DNA from: DATMER01 sp963741305 | Lineage (GTDB): Bacteria > Acidobacteriota > Thermoanaerobaculia > Multivoradales > UBA5704 | NCBI GenBank assembly: GCA_963741305.1 | Contig: CAVUHL010000003.1 | Coordinates: 3,224,001-3,288,000, forward strand | DNA: 64,000 nucleotides | Reading direction: 5' to 3' | In this document: positions 46,111-54,576 of the stretch, in pieces | Layout of the letters: each line of letters starts with the position of its first letter | Position numbering within the stretch: position 1 is the stretch's first letter | Notes under the pieces: generated by a model | Database searches by the model: none | Told to the model about the DNA's origin: nothing | Seen by the model: only the letters and a program-made list of their open reading frames with translations | Made by a program: the position numbers and the translations under genes

Positions 46111-47064
46111 TTACTCAAACCGCTCCGCAGCCCCGCTCCGCCGCCGTTGGAGCAGCAGGGCCATGCGGCCCATGAGCTCGGGAGTGATCTCCTCCCCTTC
46201 GGCAGAGCCCTGAAGGAATCGCATGGCCTCCGACAGGTAGGGCTCTGAAAAGAGCCCTGCCGCCTCCTCGGCTAGAGGCACGATCTCGTCAGAGCGATCC
46301 CCCCTCAGGAGGGCCGAGGCCAAGTCGAGCGTGACAAGCGCCGCATCGTATTCGAGGCCGCGCTCGAGACAGGCATCCCGAGTATCTCGGAGGGCGGCTT
46401 CGACGGTGCGGAGCCGGCCGGCTCCGTCCCGAAGGACGGAAACTCCAATGGTACCGGTCGGATAAGCCTCCGGGTCGGCCGGCTCCATGCCCTCTGCCAC
46501 CATGCCTTCGGAGGCAAGACGGAAGGAAGTCCCGAGGTGGACCCAGGCCAAGGCGCGCGCGTCCTCAATGCGGCGCGCTCCGTAGGCCTCGGGGCTCAGC
46601 TTCTGGGCGATGAGCACGGCCAGCTTGGCGTTCTCGACAGCCTCGTCCGGATCTTCGAGCCATGATGCCCGGCAGCGCGCCTCCAGCAACTCGCAGAGGC
46701 CCAGGGTGTGGAGGCGGGAATCCTCGCGGATCAGGGCCCGGCGGCGATGCTCGGGCTGGCTCAGGAGGCGGGCAGCCGCTGTTTCGCTCGTGGCGGCCAG
46801 GACATCCCCGAGGGCGCGCAAGACGCCGCGCACCGTCTCCCGGCGGTCCGGACCCTCGGGGACCGGCTCCTCCTCTTCCTTTCGCGTGAACCGGTGACCC
46901 TGCCAGCGCACCACGCCGCCGGACCGGGCAGGCAGCTCGTCCACCGCCTCCTGGCAGAGGAGGCAGTCGGCGAGGTGCTCCTCCAGGGCGCGGCTCTCCT
47001 CGCGTCTCATCTCGCCGCGGGCGTAGCGCGCCAGCAGCTCCGGCTCGGGATGACCCTGATCCAT
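46111..47064 (-). CDS. zinc-finger protein with helical repeats
   Basis: A 317-residue soluble protein. EEHLADCLLCQEAV (about 28-41) is an anti-sigma-type HxxxCxxC zinc finger; the remainder is alpha-helical and TPR-like (CELLEARCRASWLEDPDEAV). There is no membrane segment. Similar cytoplasmic zf-HC2 proteins often adjoin sigma-factor genes; none is adjacent here, so its partner is unknown. Confidence 0.7.
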   Translation of the reverse strand: MDQGHPEPELLARYARGEMRREESRALEEHLADCLLCQEAVDELPARSGGVVRWQGHRFTRKEEEEPVPEGPDRRETVRGVLRALGDVLAATSETAAARLLSQPEHRRRALIREDSRLHTLGLCELLEARCRASWLEDPDEAVENAKLAVLIAQKLSPEAYGARRIEDARALAWVHLGTSFRLASEGMVAEGMEPADPEAYPTGTIGVSVLRDGAGRLRTVEAALRDTRDACLERGLEYDAALVTLDLASALLRGDRSDEIVPLAEEAAGLFSEPYLSEAMRFLQGSAEGEEITPELMGRMALLLQRRRSGAAERFE

Positions 47065-47109
47065 GACGGGGATTGTATCCGGGGTCGGTGCCGAGATGGC
47101 GTCCCCACG

Positions 47110-47958
47110 CTACGCGGGATCGATGATCTCGTAGAGCGCCGAGTAGTCCGCTCCGTCCAGCCCCTTCTCCACCGTTCTCCGAACCACATCCCGGACGCCA
47201 TCGAGCACCGCCGTGTCCAGCCCCAGCTCCGCGGCGTTGTCGTGGATGAGACCCAGATCCTTGAGCATGAGCACGGCCGGGAAGTTGGGATCCTCGAAGT
47301 CGCGGGCGAGCATGCCCGGCAGCTTGCGGTCGAAGGTCGGAGCGTGGAAAGTGCTCTTCCTCAGGATGTCCATGAACAGATCCACGTCGATCCCCTGCCG
47401 CCGCACCATGCCCAGGCTGAGCGAGAACGCGGCCGAGAGCGCCGGGATGAGCTGGTTCAAGGCGAGCTTGAGCGCCGCGGCCTTCCCCACCGGCCCCACC
47501 AGGATCGGCTCCGGACCGATGGCGCGAAGAACCTCCGACCAGCGGCCGAACTGCTCCGGCGTGCCCCCTACCATCACCAGGAGCTTGCCCTCTTTCGCCT
47601 GGGGCGTGCTACCCAGGACGGGGGCCTCCAGATAATCGCCACCCCTCCGCCGGACCTCCTCCGCCAGGGCCACGCTCTCGGACGGGCCGATCGTCGACAT
47701 CTGGATGACCGTGCGGCCGTTCAGGTCTCCATCGAACAGGACGTCCCGGATGGCTCCGGCGTCCTTGAGCATCAGGAAGACGGCCTCCCCTTCAGAGATC
47801 GCTTCCTGCGCGCTGCCGGCCACGGAAGCTCCGGAAGCGGCGAGCGCCTCGGCCTTCTCCCGCGTCCGGTTGTAGACGGTCACCTCGTGCCCCGCGGCCA
47901 GCAGCCGCTCCGCCATGGGCCTCCCCATGAGCCCGGTCCCAATCCATGCAATCCTCAT
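47110..47958 (-). CDS. NAD(P)-dependent beta-hydroxyacid dehydrogenase
   Basis: A 282-residue member of the 3-hydroxyisobutyrate/6-phosphogluconate dehydrogenase family. WIGTGLMGRPMAERLL binds the dinucleotide, with an R following the second strand (YNRT), which usually favours NADP. GSTPQAKEGKL is the substrate loop and K in KLALNQL the catalytic lysine. It may be a glyoxylate or succinic-semialdehyde reductase. GAGGAGGGGG precedes the ATG at 47958. Confidence 0.9.
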   Translation of the reverse strand: MRIAWIGTGLMGRPMAERLLAAGHEVTVYNRTREKAEALAASGASVAGSAQEAISEGEAVFLMLKDAGAIRDVLFDGDLNGRTVIQMSTIGPSESVALAEEVRRRGGDYLEAPVLGSTPQAKEGKLLVMVGGTPEQFGRWSEVLRAIGPEPILVGPVGKAAALKLALNQLIPALSAAFSLSLGMVRRQGIDVDLFMDILRKSTFHAPTFDRKLPGMLARDFEDPNFPAVLMLKDLGLIHDNAAELGLDTAVLDGVRDVVRRTVEKGLDGADYSALYEIIDPA

Positions 47959-48038
47959 CGTCCCCCTCCTCCTGCCGCGATCCTGTCATATGGAATCCTT
48001 GACCCGGCCCGCCATGTTGTGTCTAATGCCACTTCCCC

Positions 48039-48206
48039 GGTGGGGAGTAGCCACCCAGGGTTTCCCCTGGTTCGGAAGGCCGTCAAGACGGAGGCAACCG
48101 CCTCCCGGCCCTTCGATCGGTGAAGCAGCCGACGGCGAGACCACCACGACACGCAACCCGTGCCGTGGGTCTCGCACCCCACGGCCTATCTCGAGAGGAG
48201 ATAGGC
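48039..48206 (+). promoter_or_regulatory. yybP-ykoY manganese riboswitch with RBS-sequestering hairpin
   Basis: The aptamer opens GGTGGGGAGTAGCC (48039-48052) and closes GGCGAGACCACC (48134-48145); GGTGG pairs with CCACC as helix P1, and the two conserved strands match yybP-ykoY aptamers. Downstream, GTGGGTCTCGC (48165-48175) can pair with GCGAGACCAC, breaking P1; GCCGTGGGT can instead pair with ACCCCACGGC. GCCTATCTC (48184-48192) pairs with GAGATAGGC (48198-48206) and hides the GAGGAG ribosome site of terC. Mn2+ binding is expected to free translation. Confidence 0.9.
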
Positions 48207-48210
48207 GCAA

Positions 48211-49152
48211 ATGCAGGACACTTCCATTTGGCTGTGGGTGGGCTTCAATGCCTTCATCCTGGCCATGCTCGCCCTCGACCTGGGCGTCTTCCACCGTAAA
48301 TCCCACGAAATCTCGGTCAAGGAGGCCACGATCTGGAGCGGCGTCTGGATTGCGCTCGCCATGGTCTTCAACACCGGCATCTGGTACTTCCGCGGCGGCG
48401 AGGCAGGCATCCAGTTCTTCACCGGCTACCTGATCGAGAAGTCGCTCAGCGTGGACAACATCTTCGTCATCGCGCTGATCTTCAGCTTCTTCGCGGTGCC
48501 CAAGATCCAACAGCACCGGGTGCTCTTCTGGGGCATCCTCGGCGCGTTGGTGATGAGGGCCATCTTCATCGTGGCCGGCGCGGCGCTGCTCGCCCGCTTC
48601 CACTGGATCATCTACATCTTCGGCGTCTTCCTGCTGATCACCGGCATCAGGATGGCAATGCACCGGGACGAAGAGATCCACCCCGAGCACAACCCCGTGC
48701 TCAAGCTGGTGCGGCGGCTCGTGCCGGTGACCAACGACTACCACGGGGGGCATTTCTTCATACGGAACGCGGGCAAGCTCATGGCCACGCCGCTCTTCCT
48801 CGTGCTGGTGCTGGTGGAGACCACGGACCTGATCTTCGCGGTGGACTCGATCCCCGCCATCTTCGCCGTGACCGAGGACCCGTTCCTCGTCTACACCTCG
48901 AACATCTTCGCCATCCTGGGCCTGCGCTCGCTCTACTTCGTGCTCGCGGGGGTCATGGACAAGTTCGTCTACCTGAAGCTGGGCCTGTCTGCGATCCTGG
49001 TCTTCGTGGGCGCCAAGATGCTCCTGACCGAGGTCTACAAAATCCCCGCGACCGTGTCGCTGCTCGTGGTGCTCTCGATGCTCACGGTGACCATCGCGGC
49101 CTCCCTGAGGAAGAGCCGGAAGGATGAGCGGATGGCCGCGGAGGTGACCTGA
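48211..49152 (+). CDS. alx: TerC/Alx family membrane protein, probable Mn2+ exporter
   Basis: A 313-residue protein with about eight or nine membrane helices. The acidic motifs LIEKSLSVDNIFVIALIF and LVETTDLIFAVDSIPAIFA define the TerC/Alx family; Alx exports manganese. The upstream yybP-ykoY riboswitch agrees with that role. The ATG at 48211 follows the hairpin-bound GAGGAG. Confidence 0.9.
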   Translation: MQDTSIWLWVGFNAFILAMLALDLGVFHRKSHEISVKEATIWSGVWIALAMVFNTGIWYFRGGEAGIQFFTGYLIEKSLSVDNIFVIALIFSFFAVPKIQQHRVLFWGILGALVMRAIFIVAGAALLARFHWIIYIFGVFLLITGIRMAMHRDEEIHPEHNPVLKLVRRLVPVTNDYHGGHFFIRNAGKLMATPLFLVLVLVETTDLIFAVDSIPAIFAVTEDPFLVYTSNIFAILGLRSLYFVLAGVMDKFVYLKLGLSAILVFVGAKMLLTEVYKIPATVSLLVVLSMLTVTIAASLRKSRKDERMAAEVT

Positions 49153-49194
49153 GCCACGGAATCCCCAAACCCTGTGCCCTGTTGGACGTATAAG

Positions 49195-49209
49195 GCAGGA
49201 AGTTCCTGC
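49195..49209. promoter_or_regulatory. 15-bp palindrome, possible operator of the metal uptake operon
   Basis: GCAGGAA-G-TTCCTGC is a perfect inverted repeat 18 bases before the first gene of the operon. Its position suits a repressor such as a Zur, MntR or similar metalloregulator, but the sequence is not a known consensus and no regulator gene is adjacent. Confidence 0.45.
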
Positions 49210-49227
49210 TAGGATGAACCTGTACCG

Positions 49228-49617
49228 ATGAGACGCGCCCGCCCCACCGACCTGAGCCCTTGGCGGCGATCCCTGATCGCCCTGGCGGTGGGGCTTGCCC
49301 TGACCTTCGGGGCCTTCGCTCCGCACGACGACTCCGCGGAGCACGAGCGCGACGGACGGGGCGCGTTCATCGATCAGGCGGCGATCCACCCGGAGGCGCC
49401 GCCCCACATCGAGGCATCGAACGCCACCTTCGTCGAAGGCTGCCAGACCTGCCTGCTGCATCTCCAGACGGGCTCGCGCCTGATCGCGCCGCTCGTCCCC
49501 CTGCCTGATCTGGTCCGCGGGGAGACCTTGCCCGTCCTGGAGACGGTCGCCGTCTCCACCCCCTCCTCTCTCCTGGGTCCCGCCCGGGCCCCGCCCGCGT
49601 CCTCTCTCGTCCTGTAG
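49228..49617 (+). CDS. small exported hypothetical protein, first gene of the metal operon
   Basis: A 129-residue protein with a signal-anchor (about 14-31), a histidine/acid-rich stretch (APHDDSAEHERDG) and one CxxC (CQTC). Histidines and the CxxC suggest metal handling; this is inference. It is followed 60 bases later by a porin and then metal ABC transporter genes. Confidence 0.6.
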   Translation: MRRARPTDLSPWRRSLIALAVGLALTFGAFAPHDDSAEHERDGRGAFIDQAAIHPEAPPHIEASNATFVEGCQTCLLHLQTGSRLIAPLVPLPDLVRGETLPVLETVAVSTPSSLLGPARAPPASSLVL

Positions 49618-49677
49618 CTCCAGAACGAGACCCCGGACTCCGGATTACCGGAGCCCTTGGACGTGGGAGGAGACCAC

Positions 49678-50955
49678 ATGTCGATCCATATTTGGTTCGG
49701 CGGCGCCCGCAAGCGGATGCTTGGGCGCTTGCTTGGGATTACTGCCGCCTTTTGCCTGCTCGCGCCGGCTGCGGCGCCAGCACAGACAGAAACAGATCCC
49801 GTAACGGCGCTGCGCCAGGAGATCGAAGCCCTTCGCCAGGAGTACGGAGAGCGATTGTCAGATCTGGAAGCCCGCCTCGCCCAAATCGAGGCCGGCCGAC
49901 CACAAGGGGAGACCGAGGACGAGCTTGCCTCCCTGCGCGCAGAGGCCGAAGCCACGGCAGGCGAGCTGCCTCCTGAAACCTCCGATGCCGCGGTCGCCGG
50001 CAGCGAGCGCAACCTGAACCGGCTCAACCCCGAGATCTCGGTCACCGGCGACATGGTCGGGTTCTACACTGACCAGGGCCGCGAGGACTTCGATGCCCGC
50101 GAGTTCGAGCTGAACTTCCAGTCGGCCCTCGACCCCTTCTCCATCACCAAGTGGACCCTGGCCTTCTCGCCGGAGGAGGGAGTCGACATCGAGGAGGGCT
50201 ACATCTCCTATACGAACCTGCCGGGCGGGCTCGGCCTCACGGCAGGCAAATTCCGTCAGAGCTTCGGCGCCCTCAACCGCTGGCACCTGCACGCGCTGCC
50301 ACAGCTCGACTACCCGCTCGCCCTCCAGACCTACTTCGGGGATGAGGGCCTCGCCCAGACCGGCATCCGCGCCAACTGGCTGCTTCCCCGGCCCTGGGCC
50401 AGCGCCAACGAGGTGACCCTGGAGCTGACGGACGGCGAGAGCGATGCCTTCGGCGGCGAATCGTTCGAAAACCTCGTGGGCCTCGCCCATCTCAAGAACT
50501 ATTGGGACATCGGCGAGGCGGTGTATACCGAGCTGGGGCTGTCCGGGATTGCCGGCAACGATAGCCAGATCCTCGGGACCGACTTCACCTTCCACTGGCA
50601 GCCGCCGGCCCAGGCCAAGTACAGGGAAATCACCTGGCGCACCGAGGTTCTGCGTTCCGACCGCGACGACGATGAGGGGATCGGCCATCAGGCCTGGGGC
50701 GGCTACTCCTATCTGGAGGGGCTGCTCGCCCAGAACCTCTACGCCGGAGTGCGCTACGACCGCGTCGAAGACCCGCTCGATCCCGAGCACGTGACCTGGG
50801 GCGTGTTCCCCAACCTGACTTGGTGGCAGAGCGAGTACGTCCGCCTGCGCGGCGAGTACGGCTTTATCAAAGACGACCTGACCGGCGACGAAGAGAACCG
50901 CTTCAGCCTGCAGCTCACCTGGGCCGCCGGTCCGCACAAGCACGAGATCTACTAG
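49678..50955 (+). CDS. outer-membrane porin-like protein
   Basis: A 425-residue protein. A signal peptide (to about 36), a short coiled coil (ALRQEIEALRQEYGERL), then alternating beta strands typical of a phosphate-selective-porin (OprO/OprP)-like barrel with the terminal aromatic strand FSLQLTWAAG and final tyrosine. In this operon it probably passes metal ions or chelates to the binding protein encoded next. GGGAGGAG is 7 bases before the ATG at 49678. Confidence 0.75.
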   Translation: MSIHIWFGGARKRMLGRLLGITAAFCLLAPAAAPAQTETDPVTALRQEIEALRQEYGERLSDLEARLAQIEAGRPQGETEDELASLRAEAEATAGELPPETSDAAVAGSERNLNRLNPEISVTGDMVGFYTDQGREDFDAREFELNFQSALDPFSITKWTLAFSPEEGVDIEEGYISYTNLPGGLGLTAGKFRQSFGALNRWHLHALPQLDYPLALQTYFGDEGLAQTGIRANWLLPRPWASANEVTLELTDGESDAFGGESFENLVGLAHLKNYWDIGEAVYTELGLSGIAGNDSQILGTDFTFHWQPPAQAKYREITWRTEVLRSDRDDDEGIGHQAWGGYSYLEGLLAQNLYAGVRYDRVEDPLDPEHVTWGVFPNLTWWQSEYVRLRGEYGFIKDDLTGDEENRFSLQLTWAAGPHKHEIY

Positions 50956-50979
50956 GGCGTTTTTTAGGAGATACCCATC

Positions 50980-52005
50980 ATGCGACGCATGTTATCCATA
51001 TCGATCCTCTGGCTCCTGGCTTTGAGCGCAGCAGCTTGGGCCGCTCCGGTCAAAGTCGTGACGACCCTTCCGGCCTACGCCTCCATCGCCCAGTCCGTGG
51101 GCGGCGACCGGGTGCAGGCCCAATCCATCTCGCGCGGCGACGAGGACGCCCACTTCGTCAAGCCGAAGCCCTCGTATGCCCTGATGCTCAAGAGCGCCGA
51201 CCTCTTCGTCACCACCGGGCTCGACCTGGAGCTCTGGGCGCCGGTGCTGGTGGACAAGTCAGGCAACCGCAAGATCCGCGACGGCCAGCCCGGCTACGTC
51301 AACGCCAGCCAGGGAGTTCCCCTGGTGGACGTGCCGAAGAACCCGACCCGCGAGGCCGGGGACATCCACATCTACGGCAACCCGCACATCCACACGAGCC
51401 CGATCAATGCCAAGGTCATCGCGCGCAACATCGCCGCCGGCCTGAAGCGGGTCGATCCCCAGGGCGCCGCCGTCTACGACAAAAACCTGGCGGCGTTCAA
51501 TACACGGCTGGACCGGGCGCTCTACGGTGACCAACTCCCCACGATCCTGGGCTCCCAGACGCTGGACACCCTGGCGCGCCAGGGCAAGCTGATCCCATTC
51601 CTCCAGTCCAAGGACTACAAGGGGAAAAAACTGATCACCTACCTGGGCGGCTGGCTTGGCAAGGGCATGGCTTTCCGCGGCAAGGACCTCGTGACCTATC
51701 ACCAGAACTGGTCCTATTTCACGCGGCTCTTCGGGCTCGACGTTGTGGGCGACGTGGAGCCGAAGCCGGGCATCCCGCCATCGGCAAAGCACGTGCACGA
51801 GCTGATCGAAAACATGAAGAGCAAGAACGTGAAGGTGGTGATGGCGCCCAGCTACTACCCGCCGGGCGAAGCGAAAGCCATCGCGCAACGCACGGGCTCG
51901 GATGCCATCATCGTGCCGCTCGGCCCCAGCAGCAGCACGGCCGACGCCTACTTCAACCTGATCGATTCGTGGGTCAACCAGCTCGCCCAGGCGTATCAGG
52001 GCTAA
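50980..52005 (+). CDS. ZnuA-like metal-binding periplasmic protein
   Basis: A 341-residue cluster A-1 substrate-binding protein with a signal peptide (to about 22). Expected metal ligands are H58 in EDAHFVKPKP, the histidines in NPHIHTSP (about 135) and D/H positions near LVTYHQNW and the C-terminal GSDAIIVPLG. Zinc or manganese is likely. It follows the porin by 25 bases and precedes the permease by 13. Confidence 0.9.
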   Translation: MRRMLSISILWLLALSAAAWAAPVKVVTTLPAYASIAQSVGGDRVQAQSISRGDEDAHFVKPKPSYALMLKSADLFVTTGLDLELWAPVLVDKSGNRKIRDGQPGYVNASQGVPLVDVPKNPTREAGDIHIYGNPHIHTSPINAKVIARNIAAGLKRVDPQGAAVYDKNLAAFNTRLDRALYGDQLPTILGSQTLDTLARQGKLIPFLQSKDYKGKKLITYLGGWLGKGMAFRGKDLVTYHQNWSYFTRLFGLDVVGDVEPKPGIPPSAKHVHELIENMKSKNVKVVMAPSYYPPGEAKAIAQRTGSDAIIVPLGPSSSTADAYFNLIDSWVNQLAQAYQG

Positions 52006-52018
52006 AGGAAGGGCACCG

Positions 52019-52855
52019 ATGCTCGAGATGCTGCAGTTCATGGCTGCGCCGTTCGCGGCCTGCCTGATCCTGGTGGGGATCCACGGCTACCTGGGCTTGC
52101 ACGTGTTGCTGCGCCAGGTGATCTTCGTGGACCTCGCCCTGGCCCAGATCGCCGCGCTCGGCACGGTCGTGGCTTTCGTCATGGGCCATCGCCCCGGGAC
52201 TCCGGCATCCTTCGCGTATTCGCTGGCAGCGGCAGTCATTGGAGCCCTGGTCTTCAGCTTCACACGTACCCGCCACCATGACAGCCGCGTGCCGCAAGAG
52301 GCGATCATCGGCATCACATACGTGATCGCCTCGGCGACGGCGATCCTGGTGGCGGACCGGGCTCCGGAAGGGGCCGAGCACATCAAGGAGCTGCTCGCCG
52401 GCTCGATCCTCTGGGTCACCTGGCCCACGGTGATCAAAGATCTGATCATCTACGCCGCCGTCGGCCTCTTCCACTACATCTTCCGCAAAAGGTTCATCAC
52501 CATCACGGAGAACCCGGACCGGGCCTATGCCGCGGGTTGGAAGGTCTGGTTCTGGGACTTCCTCTTCTACGTCTCCTTCGGCGTGATCATCACGCTCTCC
52601 GTAGAGATCGCGGGCGTGCTGATGGTCTTCTCCTACCTGGTGGCGCCGGCGATCATCGCGCTCGGAACCAGCGACCGCTGGGGACCGCGCATCGTCCTCG
52701 CCTGGGCGGTCGGCTTCCTGGCCAGCGCCGCCGGCCTGATCGCCTCCTACAAGGTGGACTTCCCCAGCGGGCCTGCGATCGTCTGCTCGCTGGGGTTGTT
52801 CCTGTTGCTTTTCGCGGCGTGGAGGATGGTGCGGAGGAGGGCGGTGCCGGCGTAG
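52019..52855 (+). CDS. ZnuB-like metal ABC permease
   Basis: A 278-residue ABC-3 family permease with about nine helices. VFVDLALAQIAALGT-like and EAIIGITYVIASATAIL segments and the coupling VSVEIAGVLMVFSYLVAPAI-like block are conserved. The ATPase (ZnuC) that must energise it is not encoded anywhere in the window. The last 42 bases are repeated at 56890. Confidence 0.85.
   Translation: MLEMLQFMAAPFAACLILVGIHGYLGLHVLLRQVIFVDLALAQIAALGTVVAFVMGHRPGTPASFAYSLAAAVIGALVFSFTRTRHHDSRVPQEAIIGITYVIASATAILVADRAPEGAEHIKELLAGSILWVTWPTVIKDLIIYAAVGLFHYIFRKRFITITENPDRAYAAGWKVWFWDFLFYVSFGVIITLSVEIAGVLMVFSYLVAPAIIALGTSDRWGPRIVLAWAVGFLASAAGLIASYKVDFPSGPAIVCSLGLFLLLFAAWRMVRRRAVPA
52798..52839 (+). repeat. 42-bp direct repeat, copy 1 (3' end of the permease gene)
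   Basis: Matches 56890-56931 at an offset of 4092 with one mismatch. Copy 1 encodes the permease end (FLLLFAAWRMVRRR). Confidence 0.85.
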
Positions 52856-52971
52856 GCATCAACGAAATACTTCTCTGTTCACCAGCACCCTGTTTGGAAG
52901 GCAAGCCCGGCACCTGTCCCGGACTACCTGCTAGAATCACGCCATCACGATCCTACACCCTGGAGAGCGCG

Positions 52972-54432
52972 ATGAAATTCCTCAGCCGTTCCCTCCTGAT
53001 CCTGTTCGCACTGTACGGCCTGGTGTTTGCGGTGGGCAACGCGTTCCTGGCGGAGGCTGGTGCCCCGCTCTGGGCGGTGGTCGTTTTCCCCGTGGTCATG
53101 ATCGGAATTCAATATCTGGTCGGGCCCTGGCTCATCCAGTGGCTCCTGGACATTCAATGGGACGACGAGGTAAGCCAACTGCCGGCGCGGAACCGGGAGT
53201 TCATCGAACGGCTTTGCCGCGAGCGAGGCCTCAAAGTCCCGCGGATCGGCGTGATCGAGAGCGGGACTCCCAACGCATTCGCCTTTGGCCACGTACCGGG
53301 GAATTCACGAGTCGTGGTCACCACCGGGCTGCTGGAAGTGCTCACTCCCGAAGAGGTGAACGCGGTCCTGGCCCATGAGATGGGGCACGTCGAGCACTGG
53401 GACTTCGTAGTCATGACCATCCGATCACTACTCGGCCATGGTGACCCGGACGCCGGATGCGCTCTCCTCGGCTCTCGTGAAGATCGCCTATGGCATGGTC
53501 AGGGCCGAGGGTGAAGCCAAGAAAGCCATGCAGAGCGAGGAGAGCGACGAGCAGAAGGCCGAGGCACGACGGGCACGGCGGGCCCAACGGATCGCCGGCA
53601 CGGTGGCGGTCATGGGGATCTCCAACCTGCGCTCGGGCTCCGCTCTCGCCCTGGCCGGGGCCGACGCCACGGCTGCCGCGAAAGTCATGCGCTGGGACCT
53701 GGTGAACCCATGGGCCCGGCTCTACGAGCTGAGCTCGACTCATCCAATGACCGCGCTGCGTGTCCGCGCCCTGAATCAGGACGCCACGGAGATGAATCTG
53801 GCCGTGCAGTATCCGCTGCCCGAGGACCAGCGCATCCAGTGGGGACGCTTTCCCCTCGAAGTCCTGCTCTGGGCAACACCCTGGCTGAGCGCGGCGGCTC
53901 TGGCGACGCTCTTCTGGTATCCCGAGTGGTTGCCCGCGTCCAGCAACGGGGTGCCGTTGAGCCTTGCCAAGCCGCTGTGGTTCCTCGTTCTCGGCGTCTC
54001 CTGGTTCCTGCGGGTTTCCTACCGGTATCGCGGGACCTTCGAGGACGCATCCATCGGAACCCTCCTCGAGGATGTGGAGGTCTCGGAGATGCGCCCCCGC
54101 GCGGTGCGGCTGAAGGGAGAGATCGTCGGGCGCGGAGTGCCCGGCGCCTTCTGGAGCCCCGACTTGGTGCTGCGCGACCCCACCGGCTCCTTTTCGTCCT
54201 CTACAACCAATCGATCCCATTCGCACGGTTCCTGTTCGCCGTGGGCGAGGCCGAAAGCTACATCGGCCGGCAAGTCGAGATCGAAGGCTGGTACCGACGC
54301 GGAATGACTCCGTACATTGAGATGTCGCGCCTGATCGGCGGAGGCGGCGTCTCACATCGAGCGTACGCCCGCTGGGTTCAGTACCTGCTCGCGGCCGTGT
54401 GCGTTGTCCTCGGCTTCGTCTGGTTGCCGTAG
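52972..54432 (+). pseudogene. M48 family metallopeptidase, deleted and frameshifted
   Basis: Frame 1 from the ATG at 52972 encodes two membrane segments and the active-site helix VLAHEMGHVEHWD. It breaks near 53435; the second frame resumes with MVTRTPDALSSALVKI, which in intact enzymes lies after the third zinc ligand, so the ligand and intervening membrane helices are lost. Frame 2 ends near 54190 where a single-base shift moves to frame 3 (LLFVLYNQSIPFARF), which completes the C-terminal domain and a last helix to 54432. A working relative has all three parts in one frame. Confidence 0.85.
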
Positions 54433-54504
54433 GCGGGAGTCGCCGTGTCGACACGTTCGCCAAGCACCTGTTCGGTTCTATAGGCCACCCTTAGGCATCC
54501 GCGC

Positions 54505-54532
54505 TTTGACCGCGAGCTGTTAGCTGTATAAT
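54505..54532 (+). promoter_or_regulatory. sigma-70-type promoter of the LamG/IPTL-CTERM gene
   Basis: -35 TTTGAC (54505-54510) and a consensus -10 TATAAT (54527-54532) are 16 bases apart, about 45 bases before the ATG. Consensus hexamers are rare in this GC-rich sequence, so the match is notable. Confidence 0.65.
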
Positions 54533-54576
54533 GATTACAGAAATCTGAAGTTCTTTTGGCTCTAAAGGGGGCTACC

